Shown piece by piece: positions 1-6,787 of a stretch of DNA of 64,000 nucleotides (its first letter is position 1; every line of letters begins with the position of its first letter). The stretch comes from Hymenobacter sp. 5317J-9. Lineage in GTDB: Bacteria; Bacteroidota; Bacteroidia; Cytophagales; Hymenobacteraceae. The stretch spans positions 3,658,001 to 3,722,000 of the forward strand of contig NZ_CP095050.1 of NCBI RefSeq assembly GCF_022921075.1, read 5' to 3'. A program made the position numbers and the translations under genes. The notes beneath the pieces are model-generated. The model did no database searches. It was not told the origin of the DNA and was given only the letters and a program-made list of their open reading frames with translations.

Positions 1-1404
1 GTAGCAGGCAACCAAATATTGGCAACTGATTTAGAAAAAGTATCGGCTAATATGTTTCCGGATTTGGAATTACAATCGGTAGTGGTTGGTGGCATTGAAC
101 TGCCTTGGTTGTTGACTACCCTTAAAAGAGCTGCCAAACAACTTGTAGCTGAACTCAAAAGCGATAACTGGAGATTTTTGCCTAATGCAGTCAACGACCC
201 TGACACAAACTTAACTGAAGCCCGCAATGGCACTGTGTTATTAACTAGACAAGTAAACTATATCATCCGAGCAATTGAAGATAAAGACCCTTTCGAAAAC
301 TGGTTGCCTGAAACGCTCTTCCTTGTCAGATATGAGATGTATTATGGATTCTGGGAACGTTCAAAAACACGCGTACATAATCCAGAAGACCTGAATCTCG
401 CTAAGTCTCGAACGGAAATTGATTTATTAGCCCAGTCCTTGGCTAAGTCGCTTGAAGAAACGGAAAAGACTCGTAAGGTGCTTGCGACTAACATTGAGGA
501 GCTTGATGAATTTGCGACATCGAAGGAACAGCAATTTGCAAGCTTGGAGAAAACGTTAGAATCTGCATTTCAGTCATTGGCTAGTGTCCGCGATTCAGAG
601 AAAGAAGCATCGACTAGCAATGGTAAGATTTCAACCTTGCTTGACCAAACTAATAAGACATTAGATGAATCTCGTAAAAAGATAAGCCAAGACCGCAAAA
701 CGTTTGAAGAACTGCGAGGTGAAATTGCCTCAACCCGAAAACAGGTATCCGACGAATTTGACTTGCTTTCTGAGCACCGGAAGGAGTTTGATAACTTAGT
801 TGTTTCAGCCCGCACTGCCGAGTCACATATTTTAGACCAACAAGAGGAGATTATGCGGCTCATCGGCCATGCAGCAGATGGAAGGTTAGCTACTGCTTTT
901 AATGACCGTGAAAAGGCTCTAAGTAGTAGTGTAATGTGGTGGCGCTGGGCGAGCTTAGCAGCAGTATTCGTTGCCATTGGTTGGATTATATTCATATTTT
1001 ACAAGAATCCCTCCCAAGATGGAATCAGCATTAACTGGCTTATCCTATTAGCCAATGTAATTCGTACCTCACCAGCTTTTCTGCTTGTATTTTTCTGCCA
1101 GTCTCAATATACCAAGGAGCGTAACATTCAAGAAGAATATGCATTTAAAGCAGCTGTCTCGAGAACAGTTACAGCTTATGCTGACATGATTGGTACTGGC
1201 GAAATAAACGAGCGCGTAAGGATGCTAATGGAGACTATTCAGCGAATCTACATTCCGCCAGTACTTGGCAAACCAATGAAACCTATTTCCTTTCGCACAA
1301 AAGATTTAGCAGAGGCAGCTAAGAGCTTAGCAGAAACCACCCAAAATATGAAGTCTGCTGTCACTGATTTTCTAAAATCATCTAAATCAACACCTAACAC
1401 TTGA
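1..1404 (+). CDS. Coiled-coil protein with two C-proximal membrane helices, function unknown (5' end probably outside window)
   Basis: The frame is open to the left edge, so the true start is probably upstream; the first in-window candidates are TTG at 19 and ATG at 52. Numbering from 19, residues about 125-280 are rich in Lys, Glu, Gln and Ser with heptad-like spacing, typical of a long coiled coil. Two hydrophobic segments follow at about 305-328 and 339-362, then a soluble tail of about 100 residues. This suggests an inner-membrane protein with a long cytoplasmic coiled coil. I recognise no family. Codon use is clearly AT-richer than the GC-rich genes after 3.2 kb, and the gene sits upstream of a toxin-antitoxin-chaperone locus and an integrase, so it is probably acquired cargo. 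A role in defence or stress is possible but is only inferred from location. Confidence 0.75.
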   Translation, partial: VAGNQILATDLEKVSANMFPDLELQSVVVGGIELPWLLTTLKRAAKQLVAELKSDNWRFLPNAVNDPDTNLTEARNGTVLLTRQVNYIIRAIEDKDPFENWLPETLFLVRYEMYYGFWERSKTRVHNPEDLNLAKSRTEIDLLAQSLAKSLEETEKTRKVLATNIEELDEFATSKEQQFASLEKTLESAFQSLASVRDSEKEASTSNGKISTLLDQTNKTLDESRKKISQDRKTFEELRGEIASTRKQVSDEFDLLSEHRKEFDNLVVSARTAESHILDQQEEIMRLIGHAADGRLATAFNDREKALSSSVMWWRWASLAAVFVAIGWIIFIFYKNPSQDGISINWLILLANVIRTSPAFLLVFFCQSQYTKERNIQEEYAFKAAVSRTVTAYADMIGTGEINERVRMLMETIQRIYIPPVLGKPMKPISFRTKDLAEAAKSLAETTQNMKSAVTDFLKSSKSTPNT

Positions 1405-1426
1405 TGGTGCATCGTGAAATAGGGTT

Positions 1427-1485
1427 ATGAAAATCACCCGCCAGCAGCGCCTCGATACCCTGGCCGCTGACGGCACGGCCCTTAT
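1427..1485 (+). repeat. Duplicated 5' end of the integrase gene (copy 1)
   Basis: This stretch matches the first 60 bp of the integrase gene at 3197-3255 with about five differences, starting exactly at the ATG. It encodes MKITRQQRLDTLAADGTA against MKITRQLRLDALAADGTA in the integrase. It looks like the stump of a second, truncated integrase gene whose remainder was replaced by the DNA at 1486-3196. Confidence 0.85.
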
Positions 1486-1498
1486 CCCAAATTCTACC

Positions 1499-1666
1499 AT
1501 GCCCCTCACTTCAACACCCGCCGACCCCGCCCGCATCAGCCTCCTCTCCACCATCGAGGTGAACTACTGGTGCCAGACCCTGAACTGCACCGAAACCCGC
1601 CTGCGCAACGCCATCCACGCCGTGGGCCCGCTCTCGGCCGACGTGCGCGGCTACCTCAGCCGCTGA
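1499..1666 (+). CDS. DUF3606 small protein
   Basis: The 55-residue product matches the pattern of the small DUF3606 family: an Ile-rich start, a conserved Tyr-Trp-Cys (residues about 22-24), then a predicted helix leading to VG and a C-terminal YL. DUF3606 proteins are short, of unknown function, and often found on plasmids and islands. The frame is fused upstream to the duplicated integrase start at 1427, which would give a 79-residue product. I prefer ATG 1499 because the family domain starts there and the preceding 24 residues are integrase N-terminus plus a linker. The fused version could still be what is translated. Confidence 0.6.
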   Translation: MPLTSTPADPARISLLSTIEVNYWCQTLNCTETRLRNAIHAVGPLSADVRGYLSR

Positions 1667-1715
1667 GGCAACATTGCTGACGATTCCACCGTTGTTTAGC
1701 TTGAACTAAACTTTT

Positions 1716-2135
1716 ATGCCTAGATTTGCCTTGAGTGAGTTGGATGGACTTGACCGGCTACCCAATGTTCGCTTCCCCATCTACAAGCTTGAGACAAATG
1801 GCACCTGTGAATACGACCAGTGGCGGGAAACCATTAAGGCAGAAGGCACCTATGCCGCCGAACTAAAGACCCTAGACACGCTTATACTTATGCATGCGCA
1901 GATGCAACGCCTCTCGCCCAGCAAGTATAAGGAGCTCAGCGGCGGAGGTGACATCAAGGAATTTGAGTTTCGCAGCCGCAACCTACGTATTTACGGTTTC
2001 AAGCTTCCCGGTGGCCCTGGCCAGCAGGGCAAGGTCATCTTCATCGGTGGCCACAACGACAAGACGCAGCAGAAGCACGATATAGCTCGTATGCGCCGTA
2101 CCAAGAAGGAATACTACGACTCGCAATCGAAGTAA
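1716..2135 (+). CDS. HigB/RelE-type toxin of a toxin-antitoxin-chaperone (TAC) locus
   Basis: The 139-residue product has the C-terminal layout of RelE/HigB ribosome-dependent mRNA interferases: a strand with EFEFRSRNLRIYGFK, then KVIFIGGHNDKTQQKHDIARM, then a basic helix ending KKEYYDS. In that family the basic residues and the KT segment near the end contact mRNA on the ribosome. It stands first in a three-gene set and is followed after 27 bp by an HTH antitoxin and then a SecB-like gene, the order of known TAC operons such as HigB1-HigA1-Rv1957 of Mycobacterium tuberculosis. Sizes are also similar. The N-terminal half (residues 1-75) shows no clear motif. The toxin call rests on the fold pattern plus context; activity is untested. 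Confidence 0.7.
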   Translation: MPRFALSELDGLDRLPNVRFPIYKLETNGTCEYDQWRETIKAEGTYAAELKTLDTLILMHAQMQRLSPSKYKELSGGGDIKEFEFRSRNLRIYGFKLPGGPGQQGKVIFIGGHNDKTQQKHDIARMRRTKKEYYDSQSK

Positions 2136-2162
2136 TCGCCCCTCCCCCACTTCTCTATCCCC

Positions 2163-2621
2163 ATGACTCCTTTCGCAGAACTCGCCGCCAGCCGAGAATA
2201 TTGGCTCACCAAAACGCAGAATGAGCTTTACGACAACGTAGAGCAGTTTCTTGAGCGAAAAGGCTGGAACAGAAGCCAACTTGCCGAACACCTAGGCGTG
2301 ACCAAAGGCTATGTGAGCCAAATCCTCAACGGGGATTTTGACCACAAGCTTTCCAAACTGATTGACTTATCGCTGGCCGTCGGTGTAGCACCTAATATCA
2401 AGTTTCAACCAGTTGACGAATATGTAGCCGATTATTTAAGTGGCTATGACCATTGTATCAATCAAGATAAAGTCACTGTAAATATTAGCATACAAAATAC
2501 AGCGGATGCTTACAGAGTAAGCTCTTCCCATGGTGCTATTCAAGTTGACACTAATCATCTTGTTGACGCGGAAAGCTTTATTTCCTATCATCCTTCCCAA
2601 TCAAAGCTTGTTTATGCCTGA
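2163..2621 (+). CDS. HigA-type XRE antitoxin with C-terminal extension
   Basis: The 152-residue protein carries a Cro/C1-type helix-turn-helix at about residues 28-82 (LERKGWNRSQLAEHLGVTKG followed by YVSQILNGD). HigA antitoxins bind the toxin and repress their own promoter. After the HTH there is an extension of about 60 residues (residues about 92-152) that is not needed for DNA binding. In TAC systems the equivalent tail is the chaperone-addiction (ChAD) segment, which makes the antitoxin unstable unless the SecB-like partner binds it. The stop codon overlaps the ATG of the next gene (ATG at 2614, stop at 2619-2621), so antitoxin and chaperone are likely translationally coupled. HTH identity is clear; the ChAD role is inferred. 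Confidence 0.8.
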   Translation: MTPFAELAASREYWLTKTQNELYDNVEQFLERKGWNRSQLAEHLGVTKGYVSQILNGDFDHKLSKLIDLSLAVGVAPNIKFQPVDEYVADYLSGYDHCINQDKVTVNISIQNTADAYRVSSSHGAIQVDTNHLVDAESFISYHPSQSKLVYA

Positions 2622-3147
2622 GCTTAAAGTTGACCTTCGCCTTCATAGCATCAAGGAGGACAGATTCTTCATTCAGGCTCTTGGGGGCCTGAATGAAGAA
2701 TCTGTCCAAACAGCGACTACTTATCACATCCAGTCTACGATTAGCGTAGATTCGGAGACAAATCTTGTAAACGTTCTTTTCGACTTTAAACTTCAGTTGA
2801 AAGAACCTGCACAATCAAAAAATGTCCTTCTTCATCTGATTGCGGTCACCACCTTTGAAGTCGTTAACCATTCCGAGGTATTCAAGCCAGTTACAAAAAA
2901 GGGCGATGCTGAAGTAAGAGGTATTCCTACAGAGTTAGCCAGCATGCTGACCAGCACTGCCTATTCAACATGCCGGGGGATATTGTATGCTCGCTGTGCA
3001 GGCCACGTATTCCAAGCTGCCGTTTTGCCGCTACTAGCGGACCCCTCAGTGTTTCTTCCAAAAGCAGAACCGGTTAAGACTGCTCAAAACGCTGTTAAAT
3101 CGGCTACTATCAACCACCCTGGTGCCGATTCTATGCCTCGGGGTTAA
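2614..3147 (+). CDS. SecB-like chaperone of the TAC locus
   Basis: The 177-residue product resembles SecB-like proteins. The middle has long alternating strands (FDFKLQLKEP, LLHLIAVTTFEVVNHSEVF), and the C-terminal half has the conserved helix and loop that in SecB reads roughly PYAR...LPPINF, here STCRGILYARCAGHVFQAAV followed by LPLLADPSVF. In TAC operons such a chaperone captures the antitoxin tail and protects it from proteolysis, and it can partly replace export SecB. I chose ATG 2614, which overlaps the antitoxin stop; a longer open frame begins at 2530 but would add 28 residues read in another frame of the antitoxin gene. A perfect 20-bp inverted repeat lies inside the coding region near its start (2659-2706). 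The last 40 residues look disordered. Confidence 0.65.
   Translation: MPELKVDLRLHSIKEDRFFIQALGGLNEESVQTATTYHIQSTISVDSETNLVNVLFDFKLQLKEPAQSKNVLLHLIAVTTFEVVNHSEVFKPVTKKGDAEVRGIPTELASMLTSTAYSTCRGILYARCAGHVFQAAVLPLLADPSVFLPKAEPVKTAQNAVKSATINHPGADSMPRG
2659..2706. repeat. Perfect 20-bp inverted repeat inside the SecB-like gene
   Basis: The left arm at 2659-2678 (GACAGATTCTTCATTCAGGC) is exactly complementary to the right arm at 2687-2706, with an 8-nt loop. The hairpin begins 45 nt after the chaperone ATG. Both strands therefore encode the same short peptide motif (DRFFIQA and LNEESV). No T-tract follows, so it is not a classical terminator. It could slow translation or transcription between antitoxin and chaperone. 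Confidence 0.95.
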
Positions 3148-3196
3148 CTAGGAAGCTCATCTATCAATCAGTTGTCTTTATTCTCGGCAACTATCC

Positions 3197-3255
3197 ATGA
3201 AAATCACCCGCCAGCTCCGCCTCGATGCCCTGGCCGCTGACGGCACGGCCCCCAT
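3197..3255 (+). repeat. Integrase 5' end (copy 2 of the 60-bp duplication)
   Basis: This is the intact partner of the repeat at 1427-1485. The two copies share the ATG and 17 of the first 19 codons at amino-acid level and lie 1,770 bp apart in direct orientation, bracketing the DUF3606 and TAC genes. Confidence 0.85.
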
Positions 3256-4543
3256 CCAGCTCACCATCACCTGGGAGGGCAACCGCCTGCGCGTGGGCAC
3301 CGGGTCCGTGGTAAAGCCCGAGCACTGGGACGAGAAGCAGCACCAGGTGAAGGTGCAGAAGGGCACCCCGCACGAAACCATCAACCCGCGCCTGAACCGC
3401 GCCAGCGAGGCGGCCAGCGACGCCCAGGCCGGGGCCACCCGGCAGGGCCGCCGGCTGCCCAAGGACGAGCTCAAAGCGGCTGTGGAAGCGGCCCTGCGCC
3501 TGGAGCCGGTCGTGGCCCCGCCTCCCCCCGGCCCTGAAGGCACGGCCAGCGATGCGGTCAGTGACTTTGAGCGCCTGCAGCGCCAGTGGCTGGCCGAGAC
3601 CCTGCACCGCCCGCGCAGCGGCTCGGGCAAGCCCATGGCCCAGACCACGCAGGCCGGCTTCGAGGCCACGCTCCAGCGCCTGCTCCAGTACGCCGGGAGC
3701 CGCGGCATTGCCCTGGACGTGGAGCGGCTGGATTTGGCCTTCTACCAGGACTTCCGCACCTACGTGCTCGACGAGCTGGGCCAGGGCCTCAACACCTTCG
3801 GCAAGCACATCACCCGGCTGAAAACCTTCCTGGCCTGGGTCGAGCTCGAGCTCGACGTGCCCGTGCACCGCCACTACCGCAAGTTCGTGGCCCCGCGCAA
3901 GCGCGGCCGCGTCGATGCCCTGACCGAACCCGAGCTGCACCTCCTTGCCGGCCTCAACTTTCAGGACGCCGAAACCCGCGAGCGCCTGCTGGCCCTGCGC
4001 GGGCTGGACCACGCGCAGAGCAACCGCCGCGAAGACTGGAGCGCCGAGCGGTGGATAGCCCACGTTGAGCTGGCCCGCGACAAGTTTCTGGAGTGCTGCT
4101 ACACCGGCCTACGCATTAGCGACGCCAACCGCGCCGCCTGGCAGCACGTGCGCGGCAACCTGCTCGTGCTCGACGGCACGGCCAAGAACGAGGCCACGGT
4201 CTACATCCCCTTCTACGACGACGAACTGTTCAAGCCCGTGGCCCTGGCCGCTCGCTACGAGCACCGCTCCCCGCAGGATTTGCTCGTGCCCGACTGCTAC
4301 CGGGCCAACGAGTTTCTGCGCGTCGTGCAGCGCCTGGCCGGCATCACCCGGCTCAAGCTCACCACCAAGATTGGGCGCAAAACCTTCGTCACCCTCAAGC
4401 TCTACCAGGGCGTGCCGGCCCGGCTCATCATGCAGGCCACCGGGCACCAGACCGAGGAAGCCTTCAACCACTACGTGGGCGTGGACGAGCTGCGTCTGGT
4501 CGAGGAGTTCATGCGCAAGTCCACCCGGCGGCGGGCGGCGTAG
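3197..4543 (+). CDS. Tyrosine recombinase / integrase, Bacteroidetes type
   Basis: The 448-residue product has the three-part build of Bacteroidetes mobile-element integrases: an arm-binding N-terminal domain (about 1-90), a SAM-like core-binding domain (about 120-235) and the catalytic domain (about 265-440). Catalytic residues visible are Arg306 in TGLRISD, Lys391-x-x-Arg394 in KIGRKTF (Lys replaces the usual His of HxxR), His417 in TGHQ and the nucleophile Tyr426 in FNHYVG. All needed residues are present, so it is probably active. Its first 60 bp are duplicated at 1427. The gene ends 134 bp before a 22-bp repeat (4678-4699) that recurs at 14036-14057, which may be attachment-site DNA. GC content matches the host rather than the AT-rich cargo upstream. 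Confidence 0.9.
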   Translation: MKITRQLRLDALAADGTAPIQLTITWEGNRLRVGTGSVVKPEHWDEKQHQVKVQKGTPHETINPRLNRASEAASDAQAGATRQGRRLPKDELKAAVEAALRLEPVVAPPPPGPEGTASDAVSDFERLQRQWLAETLHRPRSGSGKPMAQTTQAGFEATLQRLLQYAGSRGIALDVERLDLAFYQDFRTYVLDELGQGLNTFGKHITRLKTFLAWVELELDVPVHRHYRKFVAPRKRGRVDALTEPELHLLAGLNFQDAETRERLLALRGLDHAQSNRREDWSAERWIAHVELARDKFLECCYTGLRISDANRAAWQHVRGNLLVLDGTAKNEATVYIPFYDDELFKPVALAARYEHRSPQDLLVPDCYRANEFLRVVQRLAGITRLKLTTKIGRKTFVTLKLYQGVPARLIMQATGHQTEEAFNHYVGVDELRLVEEFMRKSTRRRAA

Positions 4544-4677
4544 TGTGGCAGAATCTGCGGCAGTTTTTTGGCTATTGGGTGTCAAGCCAGGCTAGGCCCT
4601 GCAAGCCAAAACCCGCCTACAGCGCAATCAGGCCACATCCACCGGCCTCCCCTACCCTGGCGTAGCACCCATTTAGT

Positions 4678-4699
4678 CCCCTACGGACTACACAAAAGG
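4678..4699. repeat. 22-bp direct repeat, left copy (possible attachment-site remnant)
   Basis: The 22 bp here (beginning CCCCTACGGACTAC and ending ACAAAAGG) recur exactly at 14036-14057. Each copy runs straight into a rho-independent terminator. The left copy lies 134 bp after the integrase gene and the right copy lies just after the last gene of the sulfur block, which fits att-type junctions. No tRNA cloverleaf could be drawn next to either copy. Confidence 0.7.
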
Positions 4700-4727
4700 T
4701 CCTCACAGCAATGTGAGGACCTTTTTT
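4695..4727 (+). terminator. Rho-independent terminator after the integrase
   Basis: A perfect 10-bp stem (4698-4707 with 4712-4721) closes a GCAA tetraloop and is followed by six T residues at 4722-4727. Confidence 0.9.
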
Positions 4728-4852
4728 CATTTGTTGGTGTCAGTTCAAAACGACGAAAGCCGCCACCACTTACTCCTAGTCGATAGGTCTAAAACTTGTA
4801 CCCAGGTAGATGTGGTAAGGACAGAAGGTCCGTCCAGACCACTACCATTTGC

Positions 4853-4891
4853 GAAAAAGGTCATTTTCTCCAAGGGAATGGCCTTTTTCCT
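4853..4891 (+). terminator. Possible terminator hairpin
   Basis: AAAGGTCATT and AATGGCCTTT pair (with one G-U) around an 11-nt loop and are flanked by A and T runs, so it could act on both strands. No intact gene ends here on either strand, so its role is unclear. Confidence 0.45.
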
Positions 4892-5050
4892 TTTTAAGCG
4901 GGAGAAAGCACTGTTATTTGGGAGGTACAAGACTAGTTGGCTGCGCCCCAAGGTGGAAACTGGACCCCAACTGGCCGGGCTTTTTGGCCACGGATGCGTA
5001 GGTCACAATATCGCACAAAACAGAGCAGGAGGGTCTGTCAGTATCTCAGT

Positions 5051-5300
5051 CACCCAACCTCCTCTATTTTATGAATACAACCGTTACGCACCGCCTCCGC
5101 GCCCACCAGCGTGAGCAGGACCGGCGGCACTTGCTTATGGGCCAGCGTGGGCCAATTGCGGCGGCGCACCACTTCCTCTTCCATGAGGGCAACGTGGGCC
5201 GCGGGCCCGCCAAAGGCCGTGGAACCCAGGCACAGAAACAGTAGCGCCGGCAGCGGCGTAGGGGTTGGCGACCTCGGGAGGGTTAGCGTGCTAAGGAAGG
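5051..5300 (-). pseudogene. Remnant of a ChrA chromate transporter
   Basis: On the minus strand about 75 codons are open, and the middle part reads FLCLGSTAFGGPAAHVALME followed by EEVVRRRNWP. This is the signature of the N-terminal repeat of ChrA-family chromate/proton transporters (FGGPAAH, then MEEEVV and an R-rich loop). The remaining parts of the roughly 390-residue transporter are absent: downstream codons leave the family and hit a stop, and upstream there is no suitable start. It is a fragment left by deletion, and a sign that metal or oxyanion resistance genes once occupied this junction. Confidence 0.6.
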
Positions 5301-5306
5301 CCGCAA

Positions 5307-5345
5307 GGTAGAGGCCGCCCGCCGGTTCGCGGCGTGGCCTCTACC
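5307..5345. repeat. Strong GC-rich hairpin
   Basis: GGTAGAGGCC at 5307-5316 is exactly complementary to 5336-5345, and the inner GCC/GGC bases extend the stem. There is no T-tract on either side, so this is more likely a palindromic repeat or bidirectional barrier than a classical terminator. It lies between the ChrA remnant and the arsR-type gene. Confidence 0.7.
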
Positions 5346-5483
5346 CGCCAAGCTTGCCATTCGCCCTGATGGACGTTACCTTTTGAATAGCAACAGAATT
5401 GGCTTAAAAGGCGCCGTGACGCCTCTATGCTTGGACTCCCATGAGAAATTTGTCATGCTCCGGAACCAAAGCAAGAAACGAAC

Positions 5484-5514
5484 TTGTACAAATGAACAAC
5501 TGTTCATAAGTTTG
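5484..5514 (+). promoter_or_regulatory. Bacteroidota promoter with embedded palindromic operator for the ArsR-type gene
   Basis: A TTG at 5484-5486 (-33 element) is followed after 20 bp by TAAGTTTG at 5507-5514, which fits the Bacteroidota -7 consensus TAnnTTTG. Between them, overlapping the first base of the -7 box, is the perfect palindrome ATGAACA-AC-TGTTCAT (5492-5507). The ATG of the regulator is at 5523, so the leader is very short. A related palindrome precedes the next gene. Confidence 0.75.
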
Positions 5515-5522
5515 CACTCGTT

Positions 5523-5846
5523 ATGACATCCACCGCCCCCCCCGCCGCCGTTGACATGGGCCTCTCCGTTGAGAAGATGGAGAAGGTGGCTTTTATTCTC
5601 AAGACCACGGCGCACCCTACCCGCATCGCCATCGTGCAGCTGCTGGCCGCCCAGGAAAGCCTGTCGGTTACCGATATCAGCGAGAAGCTGAACGTGGAGC
5701 AGAGCCTGCTCTCGCATCACCTCTCGGGCATGAAGCTCAAGGGCATTCTGAGCAGCACCCGCGACGGCAAAAATATCTACTACGCCCTGAAAATGCGCGA
5801 AGTCATCGACGTGATTCAGTGCCTGGCCGCGTGCACGTTCCTGTAG
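5523..5846 (+). CDS. ArsR/SmtB-family repressor, probable sulfur-species sensor
   Basis: The 107-residue protein is a single winged helix of the ArsR family: TAHPTRIAIVQLL at about 29-41, the recognition helix region VTDISEKLNVEQSLLSHHLS at about 48-67, and the beta-wing GKNIYYAL at about 82-89. Two cysteines sit at the end (Cys100 and Cys104 in QCLAACTFL). Members with a cysteine pair can respond to metals or, in the BigR/SqrR group, to persulfides by forming a cysteine tetrasulfide. The downstream genes all concern sulfane sulfur, so a persulfide signal is the better guess. A perfect palindrome lies inside its own promoter and a similar one lies before the TauE gene, suggesting autoregulation and control of the operon. 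Confidence 0.85.
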   Translation: MTSTAPPAAVDMGLSVEKMEKVAFILKTTAHPTRIAIVQLLAAQESLSVTDISEKLNVEQSLLSHHLSGMKLKGILSSTRDGKNIYYALKMREVIDVIQCLAACTFL

Positions 5847-5873
5847 GCAGCGCGGCTTTTTTTGCCGCAATAC

Positions 5874-5889
5874 ATGAACAACCATTCAT
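5874..5889 (+). promoter_or_regulatory. Second operator-like palindrome before the TauE/SafE gene
   Basis: ATGAACAACCATTCAT keeps the outer arms ATGAA...TTCAT and the left half of the operator at 5492-5507, with two changes in the right half. It lies 22 bp before the exporter ATG. A weaker -7-like TAATTTCA starts at its right edge. The same ArsR-type repressor probably binds both sites. Confidence 0.6.
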
Positions 5890-5910
5890 AATTTCATACG
5901 TTTTTTCCTC

Positions 5911-6729
5911 ATGTTTCACTCCCTTGGCTACTTCGCTGCCATCTTCATTGGCCTTTCGCTCGGCATCATGGGCGGGGGCGGTTCCATCCTCACGGTGCCC
6001 GTGCTGGTGTACCTGATGGGCGTGAGCCCGGTGCTGAGCACGGCCTACTCGCTGTTTGTGGTGGGCAGCACCTCGGTGGTGGGGGCTTCGGGCTACTTCC
6101 GCAAGGGGCTGGTGTCGCTGAAAACCGCCATCGTGTTTCTGATTCCTTCGCTGCTGGCCGTGTTTGCCGTTCGCAAGGTGCTCATGCCCGCTATTCCGCA
6201 CGAGTTGTTCACGATGGGCAGCATCGTCTTCACCAAGGATTTGCTGGTGCTGGTGGCCTTTGCGGTGCTGATGGTGGCGGCGGCTACTTCGATGATTCGC
6301 AGCAAGCAGGCCGAGGAAGTGCTTGATGAAGAGCTGCACCATAAGCACACATTCAACTATCCGCTCATTCTCACCATCGGCCTAGTGGTGGGCATCCTCA
6401 CGGGCTTCGTGGGCGCGGGCGGCGGCTTTCTCATCATTCCGGCGCTGGTGCTGGGCGCGCGCCTGCCCATGAAGCTGGCCGTGGGCACCTCCCTGGCCAT
6501 CATCGCCCTGAATTCGCTCATCGGCTTCAGCGGTGACCTGAGCGCGGGCACGCCCATTGCCTGGTCGTTTCTGCTGGGTTTCCTGGCCTTCGCGCTCGGC
6601 GGCATCGTGCTGGGCACCTACCTGGCCCGCTTCATTCCGGGGGCCAAGCTCAAGCCGGCCTTCGGCTGGTTCACGCTCGCTATGGGCACTTTCATTCTTG
6701 CCAAGGAGCTGCTGTTCCACCACGCTTAA
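5911..6729 (+). CDS. TauE/SafE-family sulfite/anion exporter
   Basis: The 272-residue protein has about eight hydrophobic helices in two halves. Each half opens with the family's Gly-rich signature: [20 protein letters not shown] at about 15-34 and [20 protein letters not shown] at about 161-180. TauE/SafE permeases export small sulfur oxyanions such as sulfite or sulfoacetate across the inner membrane. A polar loop (about 125-148) separates the halves. Gene order (regulator, TauE, MBL-rhodanese) matches staphylococcal cst operons, where the exporter removes the sulfite made by the persulfide dioxygenase. ATG 5911 follows an operator-like palindrome, so expression is probably controlled by the upstream repressor. 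Confidence 0.9.
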   Translation: MFHSLGYFAAIFIGLSLGIMGGGGSILTVPVLVYLMGVSPVLSTAYSLFVVGSTSVVGASGYFRKGLVSLKTAIVFLIPSLLAVFAVRKVLMPAIPHELFTMGSIVFTKDLLVLVAFAVLMVAAATSMIRSKQAEEVLDEELHHKHTFNYPLILTIGLVVGILTGFVGAGGGFLIIPALVLGARLPMKLAVGTSLAIIALNSLIGFSGDLSAGTPIAWSFLLGFLAFALGGIVLGTYLARFIPGAKLKPAFGWFTLAMGTFILAKELLFHHA

Positions 6730-6787
6730 CCAACCACTTCCCGCTTTTCTGCCCCCGTTTCCTTCACCCGTTTTTTCGTTGACAATC

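Larger units (their letters stand above)
4728..5522. other. Gene-poor junction between integrase and sulfur island
   Basis: No intact gene is seen in these roughly 800 bp. They hold a terminator-like hairpin (4853-4891), a chromate-transporter remnant on the minus strand (about 5050-5310), a strong hairpin (5307-5345) and the arsR-type promoter (5484-5514). The patchwork is typical of island borders. Confidence 0.6.

Noticed and set aside
1427..1666. 79-residue protein read as a truncated integrase
   Set aside because: Only the first 18 residues match the integrase. The rest is a complete DUF3606 domain, so it is annotated from ATG 1499 with the duplication listed separately.
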